From the NCBI GenBank assembly GCA_027924585.1, contig BSBM01000092.1, positions 10,509,001-10,573,000 of the forward strand: a DNA stretch of 64,000 nt, written 5' to 3'. Shown here in pieces: positions 23,991 to 34,630 of this stretch (position 1 is the first letter of the stretch; every line of letters begins with the position of its first letter). Made by a program: the position numbers and the translations under genes. The notes beneath the pieces are model-generated. The model ran no database searches and was not told the DNA's origin. It saw nothing but the letters and a program-made list of their open reading frames with translations. The stretch comes from Larix kaempferi (lineage: Eukaryota; Streptophyta; Pinopsida; Pinales; Pinaceae).

Positions 23991-24604
23991 TGTTAGAAAA
24001 ACAGGATCGTAGAGAAATAACAATAAACAGAAATGCAAATATAATCACACATACACATTACAAGAGAGACACAGATATATCGTGGTTCACCCAACTTGAG
24101 CTACGTCCACACTGAATTTTCTAGTCCTTATTATTATTACCGTCCAGCAAGGTGAAGGGATACAACCTGCAGCACAACCGCTGCACTTCCTCTTCTCTGT
24201 TTCACAGTCTCTCTCCCGATCTCAGAGATCTTTACAATGCATAAAACCTAATACATCATCTTTTCTAGCCGTATTACAATGTCTTTATTTTATAGGGAAA
24301 ATACACTGGGAAAATACCACAGGATACCCAAAACCATGGGCCCGCAAAACAGCTGGCGAAAACAATCCCAAAAATTTTCTTCGGGGGCGTTGCCCCCGAA
24401 CCCCTGCTGGGGAACCACTAGCCCCCGGACCCCCCAGTCAAGGGGGATGGTCCCCCCTGGAACCCCGTGGGGGGGCGATGCCCCCCCACACCCCCCCGCT
24501 GGGGTGAGTGTACAGTCCACCTACATATCATATAAGACTGGGGTACAAACACGGCTGATACAATATCATCTATGAGACTAGAAGATCTGGCTCCACAACC
24601 AACA
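23991..24604 (-). repeat. Copia 3' LTR (614 bp)
   Basis: Plus-strand ends TGTTAG...CCAACA. It contains a G/C-rich block (24,381-24,489) with four short perfect hairpins, three of which are missing from the other LTR. It carries GTGGACGTAG-like and GTGAACCACGA motifs (read on the minus strand) typical of plant copia LTR transcript starts. Confidence 0.95.
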
Positions 24605-24619
24605 ATCTCCCACTTGGAG
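24605..24619 (-). promoter_or_regulatory. Copia polypurine tract
   Basis: Minus-strand CTCCAAGTGGGAGAT abuts the 3' LTR, the standard position and form. Confidence 0.9.
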
Positions 24620-24689
24620 ACTAATCACAACAACTCCACCGCTGCTGCACTTGCTGGACTTGGACTTGGAAAATTTCTCCTCTTCACCT

Positions 24690-26435
24690 TCATGCTAGAA
24701 GGCCAACTGAAACCGAGCACGAACTCAGTTTCTCTCTGGTCACTACCTTTGTGAACATGTCTGCAGGATTATGGCTAGTATGTATCTTTTCCAGCTTCAA
24801 CAGTTCATCTTCTAGAACAGAGCGTATGAAATGGTAATTGAGCTGTATATGTTTAGTCCTAGAATGGAATGCTGAGTTCTTTGCAAGATGAATGGCACTC
24901 TGGCTGTCACTATACAATCTGCTATCCTTCTGCTTCTTACCCACTTCCTCCATAAACCTCTGCAACCAGATCATCTCTTTACTAGCCTCTGTAATGGCAA
25001 CATACTCTGCTTCTATTGTTGAAAGTGCAACAACCTTTTGTAGTTTTGAAATCCAGCTTACAGCTGTTCCACCTACAGTAAACACATACCCTATGGTGCT
25101 CCTCCTGCTATCCTTGTCACCTGCCATATCTGCATCAACATATCACTGTAGAACAGTGTCTGAACCTCCAAAACATAATGCGTCAGTGGTAGTACCTCTC
25201 AAATACCTGAGAATCCACTGTACTGCCTTCCAATGTTCTTTACCTGGATTGTTCATATATATGCTCACAACTCCCACTGCATGTGCAATATTTGGTCTTG
25301 TGCACACCATGGCATACATCAAGCTGCCAACTGTTGATTGATAGGAAATCTTGGACATGTAATCTGTCTCTTCTTGTATCTTGGGACACATTTCCTTACT
25401 TAGACTGAAATGGCTAGCCAAAGGTGTACTTACAGGTTTTGCATTCTGCATTCTGAACCTCTCCGACACCTTTTGTATGTACTCACTTTGAGACAATGTC
25501 AATTTGTGATTTTTCCTGTCTCTTGTTATTCTCATACCAAGGATTTGCTTTGCAGCACCCAAATCCTTCATCACAAATGAATTAGCTAGCTTCCTTTTGA
25601 GTACATTTATATCCTGCATGTCAGACCTTGCAACAAGCATGTCATCCACATACAATAACAAGATAATATATCTTCCATTGTCTAGCTTCTTGAAATAAAC
25701 ACAATGGTCAGAATGACATCTACTATAACCTTGTTCTGTCATAAACCTATCAAACTTTAGATACCACTGCCTTGGAGCTTGCTTCAAGCCATACAAGCTC
25801 TTTTTCAACCCGCATACCAGATCCTCCTTACCTTTGACCTCATACCCTTGTGGCTATTGCATATATATTTCTTCCTCCAAATCCCCATGAAGGAAGGTTG
25901 TTTTTACATCTAACTGTTCAAGATGCGAATATTCTACCGCCACTAGACTTAAGATAGTCCTAATTGAAGTCATCTTAACAACAGGAGAAAATATTTCATC
26001 AAAATCTATACCTTTCTTCTGTGCAAACCCCTTTACAACAAGTCTGGCCTTGTACCGCTTCTTACCTCCTTCTTCTTCCTTCAACCTATAAATCTATTTG
26101 TTTTGCAATGCTCTTTTACCAGCAGGCAACTGAACCAAATCCCAAGTCTGGTTTTCTACCAATGAGTCCATCTCCTCATTCATGCCTTGCTCCCACTTCT
26201 TTCTAGTTTCCACCTGCATTGCTTCTTCATAACATTCTGGTTCACCAGAATCAGTCATTAATAATTAATACATTGAAGGAGAGTATCGTTCAGGGAGTCT
26301 ACTTAACCTGGTAGATCTTCTTACAGTTGCAGGAGTTTCAGGTACTTGCTGTTGCTTTTGATTTTCTGAAACCTTCGGAACTTCATTTTCTTTAATTTCA
26401 TCAAGCACTATGTACTCTGTGTTTTCCTTTTCCTA
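24690..26435 (-). pseudogene. pol: Copia reverse transcriptase and RNase H
   Basis: RVT_2-type RT with RLVVKGFAQKKGIDFDEIFSP, LDVKTTFLHGDL, KKSLYGLKQAPRQWY and the catalytic YVDDM at about 25,645. RNase H starts near 25,140 ([14 protein letters not shown]), with SSTIEAEY-like [11 protein letters not shown] and [11 protein letters not shown], ending at 24,690. Nonsense codons: near 26,260, near 26,096, near 25,857 and at 25,143-25,145. No frameshift. The fragment upstream to 26,435 is the linker after integrase. Confidence 0.95.
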
Positions 26436-27338
26436 TTTATTTCCCTGCAACTGATCTTTATACATGACCTTTTCATTGAATATCACATCTCTACTCCTGA
26501 TGATTTTTTTATTTTCATAATCCCATAAACGATAACCAAATTCATCAACCCCATATCCAATAAAGGTACATTTCTTGGATTTAGCCTCAAGCTTTGTTCT
26601 ATTTTCTTTATCAATATGGACAAATGCTTCACAACCAAACGTTCTCATAAATGAGTAGTTTACCTTTTTATCTGTCCATGCTTCCTCTAGAATACCACCA
26701 TCCAAAGCACTTGAAGGTCCTCTGTTTATTAAATAAACAGCAGTATTTACAGCATCCGCCCAAAACTGTAAGGGCAACCCTGCATGCAGTCTCATACACC
26801 TTGCACGCTCCATGATCATTCTGTTCATCCTTTCTGACACACCATTTTCCTATGGTGTTCCTGGGACTGTCTTCTCTCTACGAATCCCATGGTATGAACA
26901 GTAACTATCAAACTCCTTGCCGTAGTACTCACCTCCATTGTCAGATCTGAGACACTTCAATCTTTTTCCTGTCTCATTCTCAACCAAAGCTTTCCACTTC
27001 TTAAAAGCAACAAACACATCAGATTTCTGTCTAATGTAATAAACCCAATTTTTTCTAGTTGCATCATCAATAAATGTAACATAATAATGAGAGCCACCAA
27101 GAGATTGTACCTGAGCCGGTCCCCATACATCTATATGCACAAGCTCTAATTTTTCATTCTTCTTCTGTTTCCCAACCCTGAGAAATCTGACTCTCTTCTG
27201 TTTTCCATAAACACAGTTTTCACAGAATTCCAAACTTACCTGCTTCAAATCCGGAAGCAACTTCCTTGAGTGGAGAATCTGCATCCCCTTCTCACTCATG
27301 TGGCCAAGCCTATGATGCCACAATGTTGTATCTGTTCA
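26433..27338 (-). pseudogene. pol: Copia integrase
   Basis: Pre-integrase GAG_pre motif LWHHRLGHMSEKGM and CVYGKQKRV at the start, then the DDE core: HIDVWGP, RSDNGGEY and the NGVSERMNR region, ending with the chromatin-end piece YGVDEFGYRLWDYENK. TAG at 26,850-26,852 splits the core where copia elements have Gln (TPQENG), and TAG at 26,433-26,435 ends the piece. TGA at 27,336 separates it from protease. Confidence 0.95.
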
Positions 27339-27932
27339 TGTGGAAGCTAAAGAGATAGAATGGTCAGTATTATGAGGACATAAATATAACGTACCTACTC
27401 TGTCTCCTTTTGCTATCACCATTGATCCTTTAGTGATCTTCCACCACTTTTCTCCGAACGTAGATAGACAGCCGCCATCTCCCAACTGTCCTGTTGAGAT
27501 CAGATTTCTTTTCATAGCAGGAATATGCCTAACTTCTTTCAACAACCAGTCAGTTCCATTCTTAACTTTTATCCATACCTTACCCATTCCAACAATTTTA
27601 CATGGCTCATCATCACCCAATAAAACATGTCCAAAGTCGCCAGGAACATACTCATGAAAGTATTTCCTATGGGGTATAGCATGACATGAAGCTCCTGAAT
27701 CTACTACCCAATAATCAATAGTATTATCTAATGCAAGAATCAAAGCATCTTGTAACACATCACCTGCTACATTTGCTTCCTGGGTAGTTTCCTTCTGTGC
27801 ATCTCCTTTCTTCTTTAGAGATTTGCAGTCTTTCTTCAGATGTCCTTTCTTTCCACAGTTCCAGCACTCTATCTTTCCCAGTCTGGACTTGGATCTACCC
27901 GTTTTAGACTTTCCACGATTACCTTGGCTCTT
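27336..27932 (-). pseudogene. pro: Copia zinc knuckle and protease
   Basis: The zinc knuckle CWNCGKKGHLKKDC (canonical CX2CX4HX4C) lies near 27,830-27,872, and the aspartic protease motif VVDSGASCH near 27,690. The frame is that of the upstream Gag, from which it is separated by TGA at 27,933-27,935 (Arg CGA is the likely ancestor). Confidence 0.93.
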
Positions 27933-28577
27933 TCATCTCTCCTTTTGTCTTCCCCTGCTCTCCATGGTCAACGCATTACCTGATGTCTCACCTGTGCTTT
28001 TTCTTCGCATTTCCTCACTAAGAATAACACCAATAACATCATCAAATTTCAAGGTGTTTGAACCAGAGACAGAGTTACTTACAGCCATGACCAAGCTATT
28101 CCAACTTTCTGGCAATGAACACAAGATTAGAAGAGCCCTAACCTCATCATCAAAGTTCACACTTACAAAACTTAGCTGATTTGTAACCGTATTAAACTCA
28201 TTTAAATGATCAGTAACAGATCCACCTTCAGACATCTTCATATTAAATAAACGCTTCATTAGAAATACCTTGTTGGAGGCCGAGGGTTTTTCATACAGCT
28301 TACCCAATGTGCTCATCAAACCCTGTGTTGTCGTTTCTTTTGAGATATTGAAAGCCACCGACGAAGCCAGGCTCAACTGTATTGTTCCTAGAGCCTTTCT
28401 GTCAAGAACCTCCCATTCTTCGTCCTTCATAGCCGTCGGCTGCTTTGCTTTTCCTCCCAGCGGTAGGAATAGATCCTTCTGGTACAGATAGTCCTCCATT
28501 TGCATCTTCCATAACCCGAAGTTTTGGCCATTAAACTTCTCAACCTTAAACTTTCCTTCTTCTGTCATTGCTCCCAC
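27933..28577 (-). pseudogene. gag: Copia Gag (UBN2 type)
   Basis: ATG at 28,577 follows the primer site by about 50 bases. 214 codons with KFNGQNFGLWKMQMEDYL, LYEKPSASNKVFLMKRLFNM and LLCSLPESW-like LILCSLPESWNSLV, the usual plant copia Gag layout. It stops at a premature TGA before the zinc knuckle. Confidence 0.94.
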
Positions 28578-28628
28578 TCGAACCAGAAACCCTAGCTTCC
28601 TGCGGGTTTAACTGCCAAATAGACCTTT

Positions 28629-28641
28629 GGCTCTGATACCA
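28629..28641 (-). promoter_or_regulatory. Copia primer-binding site, initiator tRNA-Met
   Basis: Minus-strand TGGTATCAGAGCC, 2 bases from the 5' LTR end (CTAACA|AT|TGGTATCAGAGCC). It is a perfect match to the usual plant iMet site. Confidence 0.95.
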
Positions 28642-28643
28642 AT

Positions 28644-29151
28644 TGTTAGAAAAACAGGATCGCAGAGCAATAACAATAAAAAGAAATGCAAATATAATCA
28701 CACATACACATTACAAGAGAGACACAGATATATCGTGGTTCACCCAACTTGGGCTACGTCCACACTGAATTTGCCAGTCCTTATTATTATTACCATCCAG
28801 CAAGGTGAAGGGATACAACCTGTAGCACAACCGCTGCACTTCCTCTTCTCTGTTTCACAGTCTCTCTCCTGATCTCAGAGATCTTTACAATGCATAAAAC
28901 CTAATACATCATCTTTTCCAGCCGTATTACAATGTCTTTATTTTATAGGGGAAATATAATGGGAAAATACTATGGGATACCCAAAACTATGGGCCCGCCC
29001 CCCCTAGAACCCCGTGGGGGGGCGATGACCCCCCACAACCCCCCGCTGGGGTGAGTGTACAGTCCACCTACATATCATATAATACTGGGGTACAAACGTG
29101 GCTAATACAATATCATCTATGAGACTAGAAGATCTGGCTCCACAACCAACA
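28644..29151 (-). repeat. Copia 5' LTR (508 bp)
   Basis: Same ends as the other LTR. TATAAAATAAAG on the minus strand (about 28,936-28,947) is the likely TATA box. About 106 bases of the G/C-rich hairpin block present in the 3' LTR are deleted after GGGCCCGC. Confidence 0.95.
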
Positions 29152-29156
29152 GCTAC
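29152..29156. repeat. Right TSD of the copia element (GCTAC)
   Basis: Identical to 23,986-23,990. Confidence 0.95.
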
Positions 29157-30246
29157 AGCCCAGAAGATTTTGCGCGCAAGATATTTTTGGCCTACTATCT
29201 TCAAAGATTGTATTGAGGCCATAAAAAAATGTCCTCCATGCCAACACTTCCATATGAAGAATCGCACCCATCCCGCCCCATTACACCCGGTTATTGCTGT
29301 GGGCCCCTTCGCAAAATGGGGCATCGAATTTATACATTGTAAGCCTACCTCGGCCGGGGGGCATAGTTACATCATTGTAGCTGTGGATTACTTTACAAAG
29401 TGGGCCGAAGCTATGCCTACATACCAGAACGACGACAAAACCACCGCACTCTTCATGTTCAATCATGTAATAGCACGGTTCGGAGTTCCTCAAGCAATTG
29501 TTACCGATCATGGTTCCCATTTTTAGAACCATATGGTTGATGAACTGAGCAATAGGTTGGGTTTTTGCCATGAAAATTCAACACCCTACTACCCGCAGTC
29601 CAATGGACAAGTTGAGGCCATTAACAAAGTCTTGAAAACTATGGTCCAAAGGATGGTAGGTACGCAGAAATCCAATTGGCATAACATGCTCTTTTCAGCG
29701 TTATGGGCCTACAGAACCTCTATTAAAACTGCCACAGGTTTCACTCCTTTCCAACTAGTCTATGGATTGGAGGCTGTCCTACCTATAGAGTGTGAAATTC
29801 CATCTCTACAACTTGCTTTCAAACTTCTTCCTAATACTACTGCTGAGGAAGAACGTCTCCTGCACTTAGAAAAACTTGACGAGTCCCGCCGACATGCCGC
29901 TCTTGCTAATGAAGCACACAAGAAACAAATCAAAGTCCAATAAGACAAGTCAGTTGAACCTCGTATCTTCAACGAGGGTGACCTGGTCCTCACTTATGAC
30001 CAGAAGCACGACAAACTAGGAGCAGGAAAGTTCGAATCCATGTGGCATGGACCTTACATTGTCAAACATGTTTTGGAAAAGGGAACTTATGAGCTTGAAG
30101 ACTATGACGGAATCTCTTTGGGTGAACCCCGCAATGGGCTTTACCTGAAGAGATACTATCCTAAACTCGTGACGCTTAGACTTTCTTGTATATACTGTAC
30201 ATGGCGTGTTTTTTGTGTTTTTGTGTGCTGTGACGCTTTTGTTTTT
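29157..30246 (+). pseudogene. pol: Element A integrase, zinc-Cys, catalytic core and C-terminal part
   Basis: Continues the integrase after the copia insertion: CPPCQHF completes the HHCC module. The DDE core has VAVDYFTKWAEAMP (first Asp), IVTDHGSHF (second Asp) and NGQVEAINK (Glu). The GPY/F-like end reads MWHGPYIVKHVLEKGTYEL, then YLKRYY. TAG at 29,524 replaces CAG of B. TAA at 29,942-29,944 lies before the C-terminal part. The frame is otherwise open to 30,249. Confidence 0.94.
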
Positions 30247-30302
30247 TAGTGTCTTTAGATCTTGTTTCCGCTCCTTATACCATGTTTTATCTACGTGTGC
30301 AG

Positions 30303-30716
30303 ATGGCAACGTGCTATGGATTCGCGAACGGTGCCAGCTGGCATACCCATAACCTTGCTTCGGTAGCCTGGGTACTATATTCCCCAACAGGTGAGCTCAT
30401 TAGCTCAAGAGGAAGTTGCCTAGGGTTTGCGACCAACAATGCCGCAGAGTATCAGGCAGTAATTGGAACCCTAGCTAATGCCATTTCCTTGGGTATGAAC
30501 CACATTGTCATCCACATGGATTCTCAATTAGTGGTTTCCCATCTTAACCGGGTTTATGCCATCCGTGATCCCATCTTACTCTGTCTCTTCAGACGAGTAC
30601 GTCTCCTGGAAAGGTCATTTGAAATTGTTTAGTACCTACACATTCCACGAGAGTTAAACACAGTTGCTGACTCGATGGCCAACTTCATTTTGGATTGGTA
30701 CATCACACACACATAA
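30303..30716 (+). pseudogene. Element A second RNase H (archaeal/RVT_3-like), downstream of integrase
   Basis: About 137 codons in a different frame from integrase, starting ATG directly after GTGTGCAG, a good splice acceptor. The motifs follow the RVT_3 RNase H pattern: NNAAEYQAVI (Glu), HMDSQLVVSHL (Asp), and ELNTVADSMAN (last Asp). The first catalytic Asp is Asn in A (YGFANGAS) but Asp in B (YGFADGAS), a G-to-A change that should kill it. TAG at 30,630 is CAG in B. In Tat elements such an extra RNase H normally sits before integrase. The reading route here (splicing, internal initiation) is unknown. Confidence 0.85.
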
Positions 30717-31054
30717 TATTCATAATATGTAAAAGCATTCACAACATGTAAATAATGCAATGTATAAAAGCAAACATGTAAACAAGATCACATCACTCAT
30801 CATTTTAAAACACATAATGTATAAATTGCCGAGAATGTTTGTATATATATATCGCTCAAAAGTAGTGCTGGTACAAAATCTGAAGTACGATGGCTTTCAA
30901 TGAGTCTCTACAAAATCTGAAGCATCGTAGCTTTCAGTAGTACAAAATCTGAGGCCTCTAAGCTCTCAGTACAAGTATAATAGTGTCATCAAGCCTGATG
31001 CCTTACCTGTACACCACCCCTAGCACGGACAGCCCGCTGCCGCTGAGTAAGGAA

Positions 31055-32272
31055 TCAATCCACGGTCCTCGCTACCTTGCAGAGTAGGGCATTGAAGTGT
31101 ACGGACGCTCCAACCCCAAACCTCTGCATAGGTCTCGGTAGGTCATCTATCGTGGGCTCAGGAACCTCCATTGTCAACTGGGACAAGTTCCTGTATACCT
31201 CCTCCATCTCCTCGATGGCAGCATGAGCACCTGGGGGCACAACTGCTTCCTCACCTCTGTCTCTCCTCGCCAGGAGGAAAGTCCTACCGACCGTACGGGA
31301 CCCACATCTGCACACACATGTTATATACTTGTGAGCACTTCATCAAATAAATGATAAATATACAAAATTAAAAGTACAAGGGTTTTTGTTCTCACCTATG
31401 TCAACCCATGCTGCATCCTCGGGCAGCACCAAGTCAGGATCCTCTTTGAAATTCGTACCACTGTACGGGAAGTCCTCAATCATGAGTAATTGGCCTTCCA
31501 GTTAGCTTTAGAACTCAGGACCAAAGCTGATGATAGGTCCTCCACCATGGTGGGTCATCACCTCAGCCCATATGAGCATGTGGGAATCTCTAGTCTCCCT
31601 GTCATCTAGTACTGCCTGTGGACGCAAGAGAGGGATCTTCTCCAAGAGGAACGATACCACAATCGACCCATAACCAAATTGCTTGAGCTCTCCCCACCGA
31701 CACTTGGTCAGCTGAGCTCGAAGGTTTGCGAGGAGACCCTCGCACCAGTTGAAAACCATGGGGGACATGCAGTCCTCCGCATAAAGCATCTGAGTCTGAG
31801 TAGCCGTGTGTGGGGCTTGGCTACCTTCCGTGTGTGGGGCTTGGCTACCTGCCACTCTAGTAATAGAAAACAGTATAGTATGTAGTGGGCGGCTCACCAC
31901 ATCCCTGATAAGAATCTTCCCACTAGAAGATCGAGCAGCAGCAGTACAATGTTGTGACACCATGTCATCAACTGTGCGGTCACTGGCCCATCTTCCAGTA
32001 AGAGCTACAGGTTCCCCTCTTCGGGACAAACTAGTAAGGAAATAGATGTCCTCGACATCTATTGTGAGGATGTGCTCACCAATCACAAAATGTTGTTGGG
32101 ATGCATCCCAAATCTGGAGCATGTGTGATAGCAATGGGATTTGGGATCTCATCCCCTGAATCTCAAAGAACTTGAGCAAACCGCAATTCCTCAAGGCATC
32201 CACGCATTGTGGATCATTGGCAGCTTGTACATATTCTACTTCATGTTCTCACTCCCGCCACTCTAAAACCAT
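31055..32272 (-). pseudogene. Antisense gene of element A, plant-mobile-domain-like protein
   Basis: Coding strand opposite to the retrotransposon. ATG at 32,270-32,272. The main exon ends at 31,396 with a GTGAG donor. An 88-bp intron (31,308-31,395) ends TGTGTGCAG. The last exon carries RNLSQL and RFGVGA motifs. The main exon holds GEHILTIDVEDIYFLTSLS followed by RRGEPVALTG, which resembles by eye the start of plant mobile domains, then a Trp/Cys-containing helical part (FNWCEGLLAN, KCRWGEL-QFGYG). Breaks in A: TGA at codon 8, two TAA near 31,506, a short in-frame duplication (GSQAPHT twice) and a 1-base deletion in the last exon. B's copy lets each break be recognised. Confidence 0.7.
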
Positions 32273-32289
32273 GTTGGCTTGCTAGCAAC

Positions 32290-32599
32290 CTGCCAAAAGG
32301 GACATTTAAACACTGTTAGATCCTGCTTCAACCACAACAAGTTCTTTTTTTGAGATTATTTTGATGTTTGGAAAATCAAACTCCACCGTTGCACTGTACT
32401 TTTGCGTACAGTGCGATGTCGTCGCACTTCACCCATTTGGGACTTGCGTCGAGTTGGTCTCATCGCAATTCCCGAAGGGGCCAACTACGACGAGCCGAGA
32501 GCGCAATAACCCTCCATGAATTCATCAAAAAACCCAAAAATTGAACCTAAAAACAAAATCTAATCCACTGGAAAGTTGTTGGATGAAGTTTAGGCTTAC
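32290..32599 (-). other. 5' UTR intron of A's antisense gene (310 bp), predicted
   Basis: Minus strand: donor AG|GTAAGCC at 32,599 and acceptor TTTTGGCAG at 32,290, just before the ATG at 32,272. The same intron in B (35,537-35,846) has the same length and splice sites. It contains a conserved hairpin and GTGCGACG motifs. Confidence 0.5.
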
Positions 32600-32731
32600 C
32601 TGCTCCTGACGGTGGGTGAAATGGCGGATCATAGCTCCCGGAATCAGCAAAGAAATTTTTTGCTCCAAATTGGTACTTCTCTTCCCAAATTGGCAAATGA
32701 AACAATGAAATCTATTTTTGGCCCATTTTTC

Positions 32732-32739
32732 TATTTATA
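32732..32739 (-). promoter_or_regulatory. TATA box of A's antisense gene
   Basis: TATAAATA on the minus strand, about 130 bases before the end of the predicted first exon. Conserved at 14,803-14,810 in B. Confidence 0.5.
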
Positions 32740-34614
32740 AATATTTTGATGCTCTTGGGCCATTTATCATAGTTTTTGACCATTTTTGTCATATTTGAGG
32801 CTATTTGACACATTTTCTAGTGTGTAGGAGTTGTAAGTAGTCTTTCATGTCGTTTCTCGTATCACAACGGTCATCGCAGGTATGAACACTCCCTTGAACG
32901 TTTTGTCGTTATTTTTGCAATGGTTAGTTTGTAATTATTGCGTGATGATGAGTTTACTCTTCGTTTGTTCTTGTACTCACAAAACTATGAGAACAAGTAC
33001 CAAGTTATGATTTATCTCTTTTTCGGGCTCGTTAAACTTCCACAGAAAAGGACACCCCCTGGAGTCTACCATTAAGCTCTTTTCAGGATCTCAAAAAAAA
33101 AAAAGATTGCCAAGCGAACTTGTCGTGTTCATGCTTGTTAAAGCATTTGAATGGTTTTCTTCCTGGCGATAGTTTACCCCTTTTTCGGACTAGGAGGCAC
33201 TAATTACGAAAAAGGTATACTCCAGCCAATCATGACTGGAAGAGTCCTCTCCCGCGTTGTTTTACCCTTTTTTGGGCGATGAGGCTAACTTTACGAAAAA
33301 GGACCATTGGAGTCTTCTTTAGTTCTTTTCAGACTCTCTAAACATGAAATGACAACCAAGTTTACCTTTTATGGACTCATTAAAATTTTCACATTGAAGG
33401 GCCTGTCATGGGACGAACCCCTCCTATCCCAGGTTCGAAAAATATTTGGGATTGGACTCATCTATGAGATGAGCTATACCGAGCATCTGGTTACCCTCAT
33501 CAAGCTCGTAAAAAACAAATGAGGTACTCATCATTCATGATGGGGAAAAAGGAAAGTGTTTGTGTTACATACCTTATTAGTGGTAGTATGTAGTCGTTCT
33601 TGAACATGGCACTCATCTACATTTGCATACAGCACTTGGATCATCCGTTTGTCCTCGAGTGCCACTTATTTCCCGAGTCTTGTTACTCCTTTGAGTCATT
33701 CAAAGAAAAGCTTCCATCATCAGTCGCTTTGAGAATTTGTGTCGCACTCGTCGTGTCAATATTTCCAAGTCATGCCATGCCCATGTTCAAGAATATGTCG
33801 ATCATTTATCATCTGTAGTCAGTACACCCACCATTACGTCGGTCTACTCTAAGTCAATCTTGCATGTTATTGTACCATCCAATCTACCCCATACATTTTT
33901 GTCATGTTTCGTGTCGATTGATGGGGGATTCATCATGGCCCTCCTTCGACGGATTCATCCTTGTCGACTTCAACACATCATCCAAGGATTGAATCTAGAA
34001 GCCAATCAAGTACCTTGGCCCTGCATGCCTCAATGGCAGGTTACCTTGCTTTCATCATGATTTTACATCATTGACTCTTGATTGAAATATTTCATCTTTC
34101 ATTCGACTTCAACTCATTTATTCACGCTTGATGATATGTACTGTGATACCTTGGGAATCATTGACATCAATGGTGATCTCCCTCGCTCTTGTTAATGGTT
34201 CACATCAATGACTGGTAATCAAGTGGTTTCTACCATGTTCGACATCAAGACATTTGTAATCACATGGATAGATTTGTATCATTGCGGGTTCAACTTGAAG
34301 ACCCTGGGGATTCATGTTTTACTCAGGTTGCGATAGAGTTTGTATTGAGTTATATCACATGGATCCACACTTGTATTGGTCGTGGCTGTGTTATCATCTC
34401 ATCATGGATCTACGCTTGTGTCTAGTAGCCATGATTGTGTTCAGTCGGTCATTACTACCATGGATATGCAATGTATTGGATGGAAGCCATGTTGTACTTC
34501 ATATGAGATTGTCAGTTCAAAGTCCGTTGTACTGCAGCAACGTCCTTCGCCCGACAAGTCTATTGCCATTACTTCTATCAAAGCACTTCACCTGTCTATC
34601 TTCAACAGATTCAT
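32740..34614 (+). other. 3' non-coding region of element A
   Basis: Homologous to 12,944-14,800 of B (inverted). No protein-like frame is shared between the two copies. It separates the antisense promoter from the polypurine tract. Confidence 0.8.
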
Positions 34615-34630
34615 GCTTTGGGGGGCATTC
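34615..34630 (+). promoter_or_regulatory. Polypurine tract of element A
   Basis: GCTTTGGGGGGCATTC abuts the 3' LTR. Confidence 0.85.

Larger units (their letters stand above)
23991..29151 (-). mobile_element. Ty1/copia retrotransposon inserted in element A's integrase
   Basis: 5,161 bp, TSD GCTAC. On the minus strand: 5' LTR (28,644-29,151), iMet primer site, one continuous gag-protease-integrase-RT-RNase H frame from 28,577 to 24,690, polypurine tract, 3' LTR (23,991-24,604). The domain order (integrase before RT) is diagnostic for copia. All coding blocks are in one frame, with several nonsense codons and no frameshift. LTRs differ by about 5% outside a deletion, so the element is not much younger than its host A. 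Confidence 0.96.
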
